Shown here: piece after piece, positions 1-13,121 of the stretch
Layout: every line of letters begins with the position of its first letter
How positions within the stretch are numbered: the first letter of the stretch is position 1
Source of the DNA: Rhea pennata
Lineage: Eukaryota; Chordata; Aves; Rheiformes; Rheidae
Reading direction: 5' to 3'
NCBI RefSeq assembly: GCF_028389875.1
Contig: NC_084672.1
Coordinates: 10,652,458 to 10,716,457, forward strand
Length of the DNA: 64,000 nucleotides
Made by a program: the position numbers and the translations under genes
The notes under the pieces: generated by a model
What the model saw: only the letters and a program-made list of their open reading frames with translations
Told to the model about the DNA's origin: nothing
Databases searched by the model: none

Positions 1-3000
1 AACAAATGGGGAGATGATGATAGTTTCTTTCACATGCACTTTGAATGTGGTAATTCCATGCCTCTCTATTATATAGAATTAATTTACAAAATATTTTTTA
101 AAACAACTTGTGAAAAGCAATCTTTGCCCCAAACCACAAAAAATCCTAAGTCACAAACGGTTTCCAAAAATGTTGATATATTAATGCAAATTATTCCAGT
201 TGCTAATGGGTTACTAAGTTCCTTGGTTCCAGTTTATTAAGATGGAAGATGTTTGTAATAATCATCACATATTGTACTTTCTTCATACACATTTGCTGTT
301 GGTTTGGCATCAGTAATTAGTGTGTGCATGCATGCAGGGGATTAATTGCCTTATAAGAATGCAGTTTTGTTTAAAATGACTGATGGAAGGCAATTCAAAA
401 AGCATAAAGATGCCTTTATAATAAATCAGAACTAACCAGCCAGATTACCTGTCCACTTTAAAACTCTCCATCTGGATTCTAAGTGGCCTTCTTTATTTAT
501 TGTCCATTCCGGTTCTTGCTTAAGAATAAAGGTTATCACACAGTATATTTGAATTAAGTGTTGTTTAATAATCATGTCAAGCACAGTTCAAAGTTGAAAA
601 TAAGTCCTTTTGCCTTTCCTTTGCTTACATATTTTTTCACACTTCTAGCCTTCCTTCTGCGTGCGGCTCTGCCAGTTGAATGCTCATCGATGTGAGACTG
701 CAGGTTGGGGCCCGTGGGCCAACCTTCAGTTTGTGATGCAGCACAGGGTTCTCAAGACTTCAAAGCACCTATTATATTTGTGGGCACTATATATTAAATA
801 GGAGCTAAATTAAAAAAAAAAACATCTGCATGTTAGGCTAAGCTAGATAACTCACAGATCTGTGACATAACTCAAAAATCTGCATCTTTTTTCATCAGTT
901 TTAATCTCTGAAATAATAAATTATAATTATGGTCATACCACATGTACAACCTTTGCTTCCTCTCTCCTCCATCCCTCCCTCATACTCCTAGTGCTGTTAA
1001 AAGAAACGAGAAAACAATTGTCACTTTAATGCTAACTATGTATAAACTCCTTTGTCCAGAGACTTATCTCTACATAACACCTAGGCAAAATCTAGACACC
1101 AACGTAATACTTAGGAGTTCATGTTATGTCCCTGACCATAACTCTAGTGCTCTTCAATAAAAGAATATCTAATTCTTGCCACAGAATTGCCTTGCAGTTT
1201 GAAGTTCAGCAAATACATACGTAGGGAAGGATTAGATTTTAATTGGTGTGTATTAATCATCATTCATTTCTTTCCCTATAGGAAGCACAGTTTTAAAATA
1301 TCTGGTTAATATACTGCATAACCTTGAGACAGAAGCTCTTTCATCTGTTTCTATCCAAGACAAACGTCAACATCAGCCCTTGTTGCAGGGAGATACCCTG
1401 ACATTTGAATGGAGTTCCTTCCGGTGAAAAATTGACTCACCCCCATGCAATCCTTCCTAACCCTGGTGCAGTATTTAAACTAGAGATGGGCCCCAATTAA
1501 AAATCTTTATCTGTGCACACCTGTATTTAGGAATGTTTGAAATCTGATCTAGGTCAGAATGTTGTGTTTATGGTGCATCTCAGTTCTGAGCAAACAGATT
1601 TCTCATGTGCTGCTCTCAGTGCAACCACAAAACATTAGCACTCACAAGAGTATCATTGAAGATATTCCGGCTGTTCACTGAGAATGATGCCATTAATGAT
1701 TAATACTATGGTAAGAGAAAATGTAGCAGTATTTCTTGGCAGCTTGTCCTACATGGAAAAGACTCACCAAGACCTTTAGCACTCCTTGCATCAGATAGTT
1801 CTTACTAATTTTGAAGGAAGACGAAACAAACATCCCCAAAACAAAAGGAAACTGAAGGAGATTTTCACATCTAAAACTGGATGTACACAATACATCTCTT
1901 TCTGACTGATCCAGCAGATGCAGAGTACATTTACGTATCACAGACATTACTGTCCCAGCAGATGCTGCAAAGTTGTCAATGACACAGACTCTTACTGTCC
2001 CCACAGATCTGTATTTTGGGAGAGAATTTTCGTACCACAGTCACTACTGTCCCTACAGAACCACATCTGCTGGGAGAGTTATTGTTGCACACACTCTTCT
2101 GCCTCCAGCAGATGTGGGAGACTGCCAGGGCAACAGGCATTTCTGTCATAGCTATCTCCATCTGCAGGGAATTAAATTGCAACGTATATTAGTGTTCTTA
2201 CTGAGCCCTTAGTATGGACAACACTGACAGGGAGGAAAGAAACCAGTGAAAATATAACGCTAGACACCTAGAACATCATCACTAACTCTGCCTAAATGCA
2301 GCACTCAGCAATGCTGGGGTTGCAGATGTTTCAGGAGGAGAAAAGGGATTACTTCCTTCCCTCCACCCCACTTAAGAAATATTCATTCTGAGAAATACTC
2401 AAAGGAACAAGTGTCTGAAGGCCCTTTTATATGATAGATACAACAAAGCACAAGTCATTCATGACTACTAAGTTGACAATCTTAACTCCATGCTGCAGGA
2501 ACCAAGTCTGTGTGTGCTAGCTCATTTTCAGATTTCCTTTGAACAGATGCATCCAGTTTCCTGGAGACTGTTAGTGTGAAAAATTTCAGAGTTTCAAAAT
2601 TATTAACATCAGATTTAATCCCCAGTTTTAGAGGCCCAAGAGAGCAGAAATAAAGATGAGTTGCTTGTTTTAATCCCTTTAAGTTGGGCCTTCACCTCTT
2701 GAAACTCTGTAACATCCCTCTGATTTCAGGTTCCACTACAGCAGCAAACTCCCCAGGACAACTTCTCCTGTGCAGCCACACTGCCAAGGAACTAGAGAGA
2801 AACACAGCTCTGGAATGGAAGTCAGAGGGGCTGCTGTCTGCTCAGCTTTAGCAGATCTCCTCAGAACTGCTGCTATCTCTTCGAAATGAAGAGACTGTTC
2901 ACACTTGTCAGATCCCATGACCCGTATGCCACAGGGCTGGTTCTTGGCCTGAATGGGAATCAAATCACTCATGCCCTGCTTAGAAAAAGGTGGGATTGCA

Positions 3001-6000
3001 AGAGCTGCTCCTAGTGTGGGTTATAGTGCACTTAGCTCCATCCAGACCTCATCTTTCCAAACATAAGGAAGAAAGGCTTGTGCCTTTGTTAGACCTTGTT
3101 GGACTTTTCCCTCTGAAGTGAACTCAGCCTAAGGCCTGTACCAAAACACGTACTTACATACAAATAATATGTATGGTATGTGAGCCTGGACTTGAAAGCA
3201 GTCTTGGACCTTTGTTTGTCTGAATAGATGTACCCTTTATGACTTGGTAGGGAAGGGAGAAAACCTCCCCTGGTAATTCTGCTGTAATATAAACCCTACT
3301 TGAAGAAACACCATCAAAATTTGGAATTTCCCTTTGGGGAATCTGGGCATATATCTTTATCTAAAGCATCAAGAGCTATCCATTGGCAAAGGCAGGATAC
3401 ACAAATTCCCAGAGTAAAAATCTGATACAGCACAGCAAAACCTATATCCTTTGGAGCAGATTGTGGGAAAGCATCAAGACTTTGGTTATTCTGCCAAAGC
3501 AAACAAGATGTCTCAAGCCCCAGCATCTGCTCTCCAGTTCACACCCTTCCAGTGCTATCTTTTTCAGATGCCATGCCACACTGGTTAGTGGCAATGATGT
3601 TGTCATGTGTGATTCATTCCATTTTACTGGAAATTAGAAAGCCACATGCCGCACTGAAGAAGTGCTTATTTTTATAGTCATATAATCCCAGAGAGCACTC
3701 ACCCTGACATTATTTGTATACAAATTCTTTCATCTAGAATTTTGGAAATACTGCTTTGCAGGAGAGTTCATTCAGAGGACAAATTAATCAATAACACATG
3801 GCTCTTTCCAGTGCCCACTGAGCCCTTAATAGTTTCCAGTGACACCCTGAAAAAGCAAATGGCATTTTAGAAGACATTACAGGGTGTGTGGGATGCAAAA
3901 TAGAACAGAGAGCAGTGGAATTGGGGTGGTGTTAAGAGAAGCATCTGTCACACAGTTATTTGAGCTTTGGGCAGGTGAATTTTACCCACAAAGAAAAATG
4001 TAAACTACTTTCATCTGTTTTTTCTGGAGTGCCTTTATAAAGCTTAGTCAAGTATTTCCTGAACAGATCATAATGCTACATTTACCATAGTGATTAATAT
4101 TCAGTGCAAGTGAAGAACTGGCATATTCAGGACAACAAAGCAAATGCTTTTTTGGATGTCAGTGTGTTTGGATGTCAACAGCGCATTCCCTCTGCAGAAT
4201 AAGAACTACTGGATAAAAAAATAAGAGTTTTAAATAATATTTTATGGTAAAAAAAAATAAAGCTGACTAAGCTTTGTTTCTACCTCTGAAGCATAGGTTG
4301 GGAATCATGCATGTGTCAAAGTACTTCCTTTTCTAGATTATGTGAGTTCTTCTAGCTTTAAAAAATTAGTGTTACTAAAGCAGCAAGACTAGGACCAGAA
4401 GTTAAATTTGATTGTGTGCTGACAGGCAGAGTATGACCTCTACAAATTCCTATACTAAGAGGTTGCATTACCCTCTACAGATACAGTTAAATCCAGTCTT
4501 ATCTTTAGATGAAGAAACTATTAGGAAGATTCAGACACCACACACTTATGATTAAAGAAGACAGGAATGTGAACCATTCTTCTTTAAAGGTTAGCACAGC
4601 TTAAGCTTAATTCCTGAAAATATTTATTACTGTAGCAGACTAAAACTACCGAAATGTTGTAGTCTAGGATTCGGTCTTCTATATTCTCGGCAATCTTGTT
4701 CACTTCAGCTGGGTCACATGGCTGCCACAGAAAGCAGAACTTAGACAGCAAGGAAAAGGAACAGACACAAAGCAGTTTAAGACCACTTGGAAAAACAGGA
4801 ATTTGCTTTCAGTGGTACTGACTATCCCTCAGGACCCAAATTAGAGATCTGTTATATTTTAACGCATTGCTTTAAAGCTTTCTGGAAGTGTCAGACGATT
4901 TGAATAGACATCTATGTTCATTTCCAACGTAGCAATATGGAACAGCTGCCATAACTTTGTGCAACGTAGCAAATTCAACCTCCTCATTCCTCAGATGGCA
5001 ATCACCGAGACGAGCCTCTGAAAAAGGCATAATAAGCTTCTATTTTTACTGCCTTTTAGCAGCTCCTAAACCAAACTGTCCTTCAGATAAGTGTGAAGAT
5101 CCCAAACCCTCAATTGTACTTTTAACTTATACTGCCTATATCAGGAAGAGGTGGTGTTCAGTGAAATTTGCTTCTGGATGATAGAACAAGCTTTCCTACT
5201 TACCACCCAGTGATCTGCAGGTGTTTATATTATTTCCGGCTTCTGCATCACTCTCAATGTAAAAGGCTCACAGTCAGAACGGAGGTACTGGTAAAACGTA
5301 ATCGAACAACCCCAGCTCAGCCTCACCAAATCTGCCTTGTCAAGGATTCCTGGGTTCTGCAGTTCTATCAGCAAGGAGGGAGGGTATGAACTGAAGTGTG
5401 TCACACTCAACTTTGTCTGCATCCTAGTATAAAACCTGCTAACTTTGTAGGCACATAACTTGGCTTGGTATTAATAAAGTAAAACTAGCACCTCAGAAAA
5501 GCTTACTGGGAGACAAAGTCCAAAGGCCTTTTTTTCCTGGAGATTAGGGCAGAGAATGTGCTTTGAACACTAGACAGAAAGAAAACGTTGAAAGAAGGAT
5601 GGAAATAACAGTTATGATGTTCTTAGTTTTTGTTCTTAGTTTTGAGACCATTTTAATTTAAAAGGGAAAAATGATCCTAGAGGAAAAGCACTTTGGGGCT
5701 CAGATGAAAAAACGTTAGTACTGTGCCCCAGTTCTGGATTGTCTAGATAAGGATAAAGGCAGCAGTCATACTCAGCGGAATTTGTAGGGAGCAGATGAGT
5801 ATATATGAGATGTGGGTACACCTGTATATAGCCCCATTTTATACCTTGTTCCAGAAGGAATATATATTTTTAAAAGTGCTGTAATGCTGTTGAGTTAGTT
5901 CTGTTAGAGAAATAATGTCCTAACTGGCTCATATTTTGCACTCATTCACAGATTATATATGGTGTGTATTGGTAAGGCCACCTCCCACTCTTCTCCTTAA

Positions 6001-9000
6001 TTCTGAATAGGAGACGGAATAGGAGTGTAGAGTCCTATCACCACACAGCATGGTGTCACCAATGCACTGAATAACAAGAACAAACAGAAACATCCAGCAG
6101 AGGTACTGTTGCTCCAGGATGGACCATTAGTTTCTATACAGATAATGCACAATTAAAAAGCCTCAGGCATTACTGTCCTCAACTACTTAATTAACATCTC
6201 TGTTCTTATTTTATTGTAATGCATCTCTACTATTGAGGTTCAGGGCTTCTTTCCTTCCACATGACACAACCAGCCTTCAACACCCCTTGAGACCCTCCCT
6301 TCAGTATTCTACATTTCTCATGAAAGTCAATCTCCTAGCATGCAACCTGCTCTCACTACTCTGTTTTCTGTTATTGTTATACTAATGGGTACACTTATAT
6401 ATTGGGGAGTGTGGGGGGGGGAAACACATACGGGTAACACAGATGTTCCTCACTTGAGTTTAAGTTACCACTTGAGACAAAGAAAGTAGAACAGAAATAT
6501 TAAGGTCAGTGTTTTCCAAACGGACTCCAAATTTGGATGTCTAATTTGATACCATTTTCAGTTAATAAGAATTCTTTCTTAGCAAAATCCGATTCTGTCT
6601 CACTTTCTAGCACACAGTCAATTTACAGCCCAAGGGGACTGGTGGAGAACAATGCATAATACAGGAAGGCAAACAAGGAAGGTTTAACTGTATCTGACCT
6701 CTGTCCCAGAGCAGTTGGACGTGGCTGCACAGGACTGCAAACAGGCTGCAAGCTCACGTGGTCACCTTCAACACCTATTTATATCACGTTGCATTTTATT
6801 TCATTAATGGAGGGCATAAGTAACACACTGAGACAAAAAAATCTTATGCGAAGAAGTCAAACTGCAATGAATTGAAGCCAGGACTCGCCATTGAAGGTGG
6901 ATCCTTGTCTGTTTTGGTAACATGGTTCACCAAGCCTTCCACATGCAGCAGGACTACACAGCTTCCTCAGCTCAGCAGGAATCTGTTCAACCTGAACCAG
7001 ACACATCTCCTCTGCACAGCTTGTCTGGGCTCTGCTAATACTACTTCTAGGAAGGCCCCATTTCTCATCCCGTCCTTCCCTTAACCACACTTCTTGCCAT
7101 TGTAGCTTATGGACACTGGTGGCACAAACACATTCGCTTTATCTGGCTATGAGTGACTTTCAGCCTAACTGCATGCCAAGAAGAGCCTAATCTGCTTGAG
7201 GAATTATGAGTGGTGCAGCTATTTGCCCTGAAACCCCTGCAGAAACCCCCTCCCCCACTTCCTTCTCTGCTTGCTTGCTTGCACTGCAGGCAGACACAAG
7301 TGAAAGGAAAAACAATGAGAAAGGAAACTTGGGAGGGACAGGTTAGAAGCAGAAGGAAAAAGCAAAAGGTCTGACTCTGCAGACCACATTCATGATGAAA
7401 AGCATTTGCACAAATAACCTAACTGCATTCAGTAGGACCGCCAGGCTGAGTAAAAGCGCTACAAATGTGAGCAACAATTGCAGAGCAGGAAACAAGTAAG
7501 AAAAGAAAGAAAAAGGAAGCCCCACGTGAATCAGCCACCTGCACAGAGGAGAGCAGTCTCACACACCCCAGGAAAAATCAGCCAAAACACTAACTGCCTT
7601 TGAGTTATTGCAGAAGTATTTGTAGAGCCTTTCCCGACCCCTGCCTTGCTTCCTGGCAGACACCACCACAGCAAGAATCTTTACCACTGGCATCTCCTTC
7701 TTCCGCCAAACAGAAATGCATTCCCTTCCACCCGCACAGCAACAGCAATAAGAGAGCCCAACTGGGCTGCGAAAGCGGTTTGCTCGTTACCTGAGGAAGG
7801 ACGAACGTCCAGCCAGGCAACCGGAGCCAAGCTCATAGGACCTCTCATAGCAACTGCTCTCACACAGGGGAGAACATCCATCTCCTCCTATGTGATGAGC
7901 TGGGGCAACAGCATTAACTCTCTATAGGCTACTTTCAGCAAGGAATAGCATCGGAGCCAAGGAAGTGATGGCTTTCACCAGAAACCCTAGTCTTCTCCAG
8001 ATGCTCACTTCTTTCCTTTGTTTATAAAGCGTGCTGACGTAGATGTTTTTGGTAACACTGAGGTGCAGAAAAAAAAACGGATGTCCAGTGACTGTATCCA
8101 GTAAGCTCTTCCAGGAATTCTCAAAACAGCTTCTGTGACAGAGCAAGTCTAAGTTTATAAATCAGTAAAATAATTCATTTATTTGTCAAAAATCACCTCT
8201 TGCAAAGAAACACTAGAGAGCAATCCAATAATTCCGATGAATATATGTATTTGAATTCTCAGGGCTCACACTAATCGACACTGTTCAGAATGGTTCCAGT
8301 TAGGTTTGTCTATAAGCTTGAAAAGGAAAATCAAACTACGTCTCAGTGATGGGCTGATGTTTGTGAAACAGAACTATTAACTCAGTGAGATCAGGGACTG
8401 AATTCAAAGCAGTGATGTTTTGAGATCATACACTAAAGATGACAGGATCTTTCTACATCAACTCAGACATTAAACATTTGTAATACTAACTTACAAACTT
8501 CTCTGAAAAACACACACTACCACCTACTGGCAATTATTCATATATGTTATTTACATACTAGTAAGCGGTAACAATCACACACATCAAATGTGCACAAAGT
8601 ATGGTAGGACAGAGATGAGGCTTCAGTTTTACAATAATTAAGACTTGTATTTGAAGAAAAATGTATTCCTGTGCACGCAGTTCCACACAGTGTAATCATT
8701 TTTCTTCTTTTTAGTAACAACTTAAGGAATTATAACTGTTCATTTAAATATTCCTCATTTAAAGTTATTGCTTTTGTTAGTGAATCCCTTTACAGAAGGG
8801 TTAAATGTGAGATTAATTTTGTTGCTCAACAAGAGAAGATTGGTAGCAGGGTATCACTAGGCTTTGCCATTTTATACCCATTGTTCTGAAAACCAGGCAT
8901 AAATTATGATAGTGATATGGCACCAGGGAGGAGAAAGTGACCTTTCTTCTGCATGAACCACACAGAAGCATCTGAAATAAAGGCCATGGCTGGAGAGAAG

Positions 9001-9716
9001 AGATAGCAAGAGAGAGCAATCACCCTCTGAAACATCTCCTCAGGTGTTTCTCCTAGGCAGGAGCCTTGTTTTTTGCTGCAGCTCTCACCTCCTTGCCTTA
9101 GGGTCACAGTGATGCTATAGAAACGTCTTGGAGGTAGAAGAGCTGTGCTGTGTATGCTGGAAAGTAACACGAGTTAAAGGGCCGCGTGTGAACACCACAG
9201 ACATCATCTTTGCTACGCTCGGATGATGGTTTTCAGCTTACGTGCTCTGCCTCTGGAGGCCTTAGCTGGCTGGCCCAAGGGGCTGCTCTAGTGATTAAGT
9301 GCAGGTGTGGACGATGATTTTGAACTGCATATGACTTACCGACAGTCAAAACACAGGTCCGACGCTAGGACTATGTCACCATGACCTGTAGCCTGACCGA
9401 GTCCTCACCTACAAAAGGAAGTGTGTCAGGAGGACTGATCACCCTGGGGCCTGCAGCACACTCACACTCGGTCCTGGTGCTGCGGCAGTGCTATAGCCTT
9501 CTCCTCCCTGAGAACACCTTCCAGAGAGGTTTTTGGTATGCAGGCAGCAATGTCAGAAAGATTGGCCAGTCCTGATGTAAGGGCTTATTGAAGGCTGAAG
9601 AATGATTAAGAACTGCCTGCCTCGCTCTTCAGGGGAGACCTGTCCACACACGAGAAAAGTCTCACAGCCACATTAAAGGTTAAACCTAAGAAAAGAAAAA
9701 TTCTTTTCAGTGTCCT
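1..9716. other. gene-free interval, far downstream of EFL1
   Basis: Apart from the minisatellite at 1885-2137 I see no supported gene. Open frames are at most about 100 codons, lack homology I can recognise and have ordinary non-coding composition. A G9 run near 6412 and a 13-base repeat of GTTCTTAGTTTTT near 5618-5645 are the only other low-complexity features of note. Confidence 0.6.
1885..2137. repeat. degenerate minisatellite, about five units of 44-53 bp
   Basis: Units begin near 1885 (CACAATACATCTCTTTCTGA), 1939 (CACAGACATTACTGTCCC), 1983 (CACAGACTCTTACTGTCCCC), 2036 (CACAGTCACTACTGTCCCTA) and 2088 (CACACACTCTTCTGCCTCCA). Most then carry a CAGCAGATG, CACAGATCTG or CACATCTGCTGGGAG-like half. 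The spacing of 54, 44, 53 and 52 bp and the shared CACAG...ACTGTCCC core show tandem origin followed by strong divergence. Two overlapping plus-strand open frames and two minus-strand ones here are by-products of the repeat. Confidence 0.75.
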
Positions 9717-9903
9717 ATTAATAAAAAATTTTATCGAACAATTATCGTATTATATATATATATATATAAAATCAATTTTGATAGATAAATTGGTATATTT
9801 TAATTATATGTATTTTTAACTAAATCAAAATTTCAAAATATTTTTTGAAATAAAAAATACAATATAAATACAAATAAAATATATACTCATATCTTAATTA
9901 AAC
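9717..9903. repeat. AT-rich low-complexity island with (TA)n and small hairpins
   Basis: About 190 bp of nearly pure A/T, including an alternating TA run at about 9749-9768. It contains a perfect 9-bp inverted repeat, ATTTCAAAA (9830-9838) and TTTTGAAAT (9843-9851), and a smaller palindrome ATCAATTTTGAT near 9771-9782. No coding signal. Confidence 0.85.
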
Positions 9904-12900
9904 ACAAAGTTTCCTGCTGGCAAGTACTAGATTAGCTCAAGTCAGCCCTTCAGATCTGCTATGCTAATGGCTGACACTCAGGAACAGACACTTTGCGCTC
10001 TCTTCAATATGTGCATCACAAGTAGTATTTTAATTGGGCTCCCAATTCAGAAGGCTGGAACAGAGCTTGTGAGTCATTTTACAAGTTGACTCACATGCTG
10101 CAAAACTGAAGAATTTCGTGGGAAAATAAAAGGTAGAGGGTGGATTTGTGCACAGCAGCATCCCTGGGGAGAAGGGGGGATTTGTCCCTAGTACTCAGCT
10201 ACAGAAGCAGAATAGGTTCTGTCAGTGCTTTATTTAGATTAGGCTGTTTTCATCTGCAGCCACTAAAAGAAAGGATGCCCTTGGAAAGTTGTTGTTTCAT
10301 GAGAGGTGTGATTGAGAGATTATCTAAAGTACCAGAATTTTGAGCTTCTTTTCCTTTCTGAAAAGGGACCAAATCTAGCATCGCAAGACACCACGTTTCA
10401 ATGCATTTCAGTGATTCCATTTCAAGACCAGTTAATGTATCAACAACAGGGAGAGGCATCTCCTCTCCCTTAGGTGCCAGACCTGCAGACTGAAGCTCCA
10501 ACTGGAGACTGAGAGTCAGATTTTCTCCTTGAACATCAACACTGAGGAAATGTCCTGCAGCTCCCACTAAACCCTTGTGAAAACCCCGTTGTCTCTCTGT
10601 TGTGCGGTCTGCATTGTCTGTGCAACCTCAGAGCCTCAAACCATTTGCAGAGGTGCAAGAAATGGGAACTTAATCACAACAAAGCAAGTGGAATCAAATC
10701 TATCCTTCTCTCTGTTTGTTATGTTAGCTTCAAACAATGGTAAAAATCGTATTTACTTACTGAAGCAAGTAAATGTGAACTGCAATACACAGAAACAGCA
10801 GGTACACTGAGTAAAGAGCTTTTTTGCTTTTTCCTGGTGTAATTGTATTTTAACATTTTTCTCTCTGTATCCTTAGAGGAATCCATACAATACACAAATG
10901 AAAGGCAGATTCAGTGAAGGCAGAAAATGCCAGGGTGTTTTTCTTTGTCCCGAGGACAAATGCCAGAGCCCTTCTGGGACATTCAGAACATCTAGTCACT
11001 GTATCTTATTCAAGGGAAAAAGCCATCTGTCAACAAACTAATCACTGGACAGATTCAGAGACAACTGAAAATAAAAAGCCAATACAAACGTGCAGATGAG
11101 GTTCCAGTCAGCAGCTAGCCATAGAAAACAAACAAACCAAATCCACAGAGCATGGCCTTTGGGTCTAGCTTTTCTTACTAAGGTCAAAAGCAGAGGAGGG
11201 ATAACGCAAAGTGATCTTCAAACTTGAACTTTTACGTTAATCAATACAACTATGGAAAGATGGGCATGAACTAGACCTGGATCCAGACCCTACCTACATA
11301 AGCAAGCAATAGCAGCAGAACTGAGTATGAACAAAACAACTGAGTGTGCTGCCATGCGTTATTAGCAACACTAAAAGCCTTACTCCTTTCTATTTAAACA
11401 TTGAATAATACAGGACAAAATGATGTTAACCCATGACTGAAAGCAGCCTTGATTTTTGATTAGAAATACACCACACCAACAGAAATACTCCCACTGACTA
11501 ACGGTCAGAGTGGCCAGGATTCTATCACCAACAAGAAGTGAAGCATCTGCCCTGTGCGTGAGCCCAACTCTCCTATTTTTTCATGAGCATCTTCCATGAC
11601 GAGGCCCTCAATCTTTGGACCGAGGGACCTCTCCCAGTCACTCTCTTGAAAAAAGAAAGCCCCCTCCAGGGTCACAAGAACACCTCCCTCAAGCACAAAG
11701 CCACAAGGGAGAACACTGTGTAAACAAGCTCCTAAATGAAGAGGCTCTGCAGCTGCTTCATTTTCTAAACCTCACTTTTGCATGTACAGGCAAATGCAAA
11801 AGGACTTCAATCATTTTGATTCTGCATCAAATGTGCTTTCCTACTGGTGAAAAACTTAAATGACAGAGGAAAATCAGGGTATTTCAGAACATTAAAGTGT
11901 GCCATGTTAAATACACAGTAGTGTTAGACTTCACTTTTAGCAACATGGAATACAGAAATCATTCAGTTTAGTACTAATTGAAATCAACCTGAAGCAGTTG
12001 AAACTTCTGAGAGCTAAAATCATAATTGCTTCCTTAAAGGCATCACTTGTGTAAAATTAAATGCATTTCTCCAAAAGCTTTACTAACACAGCAACTGATT
12101 GGCCCTGGAGGATTCCTATAGATACTTGTCATTCAGCATGAAATCAGGTCACCAGCTAAAATTAAACACCCACCTCTCCCCTGCACCACATGTGGAGTCA
12201 TTGCTTTTAGTATTGCTCAGCCTCTCCCTCCCAGAACGGGTTCATTCTTACCACAAGCTTAACGGCTGTCTTATCAAGGAGCACTGATGGATACAGTCAT
12301 TCCTGCTCTGAGATGAAACTGTTGGGAATCAGACTCGCAGTCCCTGTGACTCCATCTGCATTGATTAGTCCTTGGGCACCCTGCCAAAGCTGTGTGCTGC
12401 CTCTTACCCCAGCCACTGTTAATCTGCCTAAGCGAGGCCTGCAAGCCCTACATAAACTGCAATTTCTCTTCATTAGTGTGATTCTGCCTGCATGAATCTG
12501 ATAACATATGGGACATTATCATAAAACAGCCTATTCTACCAATTCATTTTCTCCTTTATGAAGATTATGAATGTACTGCAAGTGCACTGGGCAGGATAAA
12601 ACCAAAGATTCTACTGTACCATTTATCTTTGATTTCATTTCTAAAACGTAGATAGCTTTCCTTTTAAGTTCATTTTTTTCCCAATAATCCTGAGCTAATA
12701 TATTATAAAAACCACTGACTCTCTCTCCTTGATTTCCTCTAGTTCATTATGGGTCTGATCCATAATACAAGTCACTTGCCTAGATGGAGACTTTAATGAT
12801 GAACAGAGCTAGCAGATGCCGCACAATGGAAAAAATGAGAGGTACAGTAAGTTAGTCAGCCCTAATCATTGCCACAGTCTGACTAAGCATGAACATGAAA

Positions 12901-13108
12901 TATGATCACAGTTTGACTACAGATTATGTAATTCCAAACACGTGCTTTATGCCCCCTCACTTCCTGCCTACTTTAGATAATACAAGTCTGTTGGCATTAG
13001 CAGTTTCCGCACAGTTGAATGAGCACTTTGTCTGGGAACACTGCAGATGCAGGTGGACTCTTACCTACTTCTGAGATTTATTAATTAGCACATTTAATGA
13101 AGCCTGCA

Positions 13109-13121
13109 TGCCCTCTACTGG
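13109..13121 (-). promoter_or_regulatory. candidate CTCF-binding core motif
   Basis: TGCCCTCTACTGG on the plus strand is the reverse complement of CCAGTAGAGGGCA. It fits the known CTCF core CCASYAGRKGGCR at all 13 positions. It lies about 25.5 kb beyond the EFL1 stop in a gene-free interval, where an insulator or loop anchor would be plausible. A 13-base degenerate match can arise by chance, so occupancy is only inferred. Confidence 0.45.

Noticed and set aside
8517..8532. CCACCTACTGGCA as a CTCF site
   Set aside because: Three or more core positions disagree with the consensus on either strand.
10250..10567. 105-codon minus-strand open frame
   Set aside because: No family recognised and no transcript signals; not distinguishable from chance.
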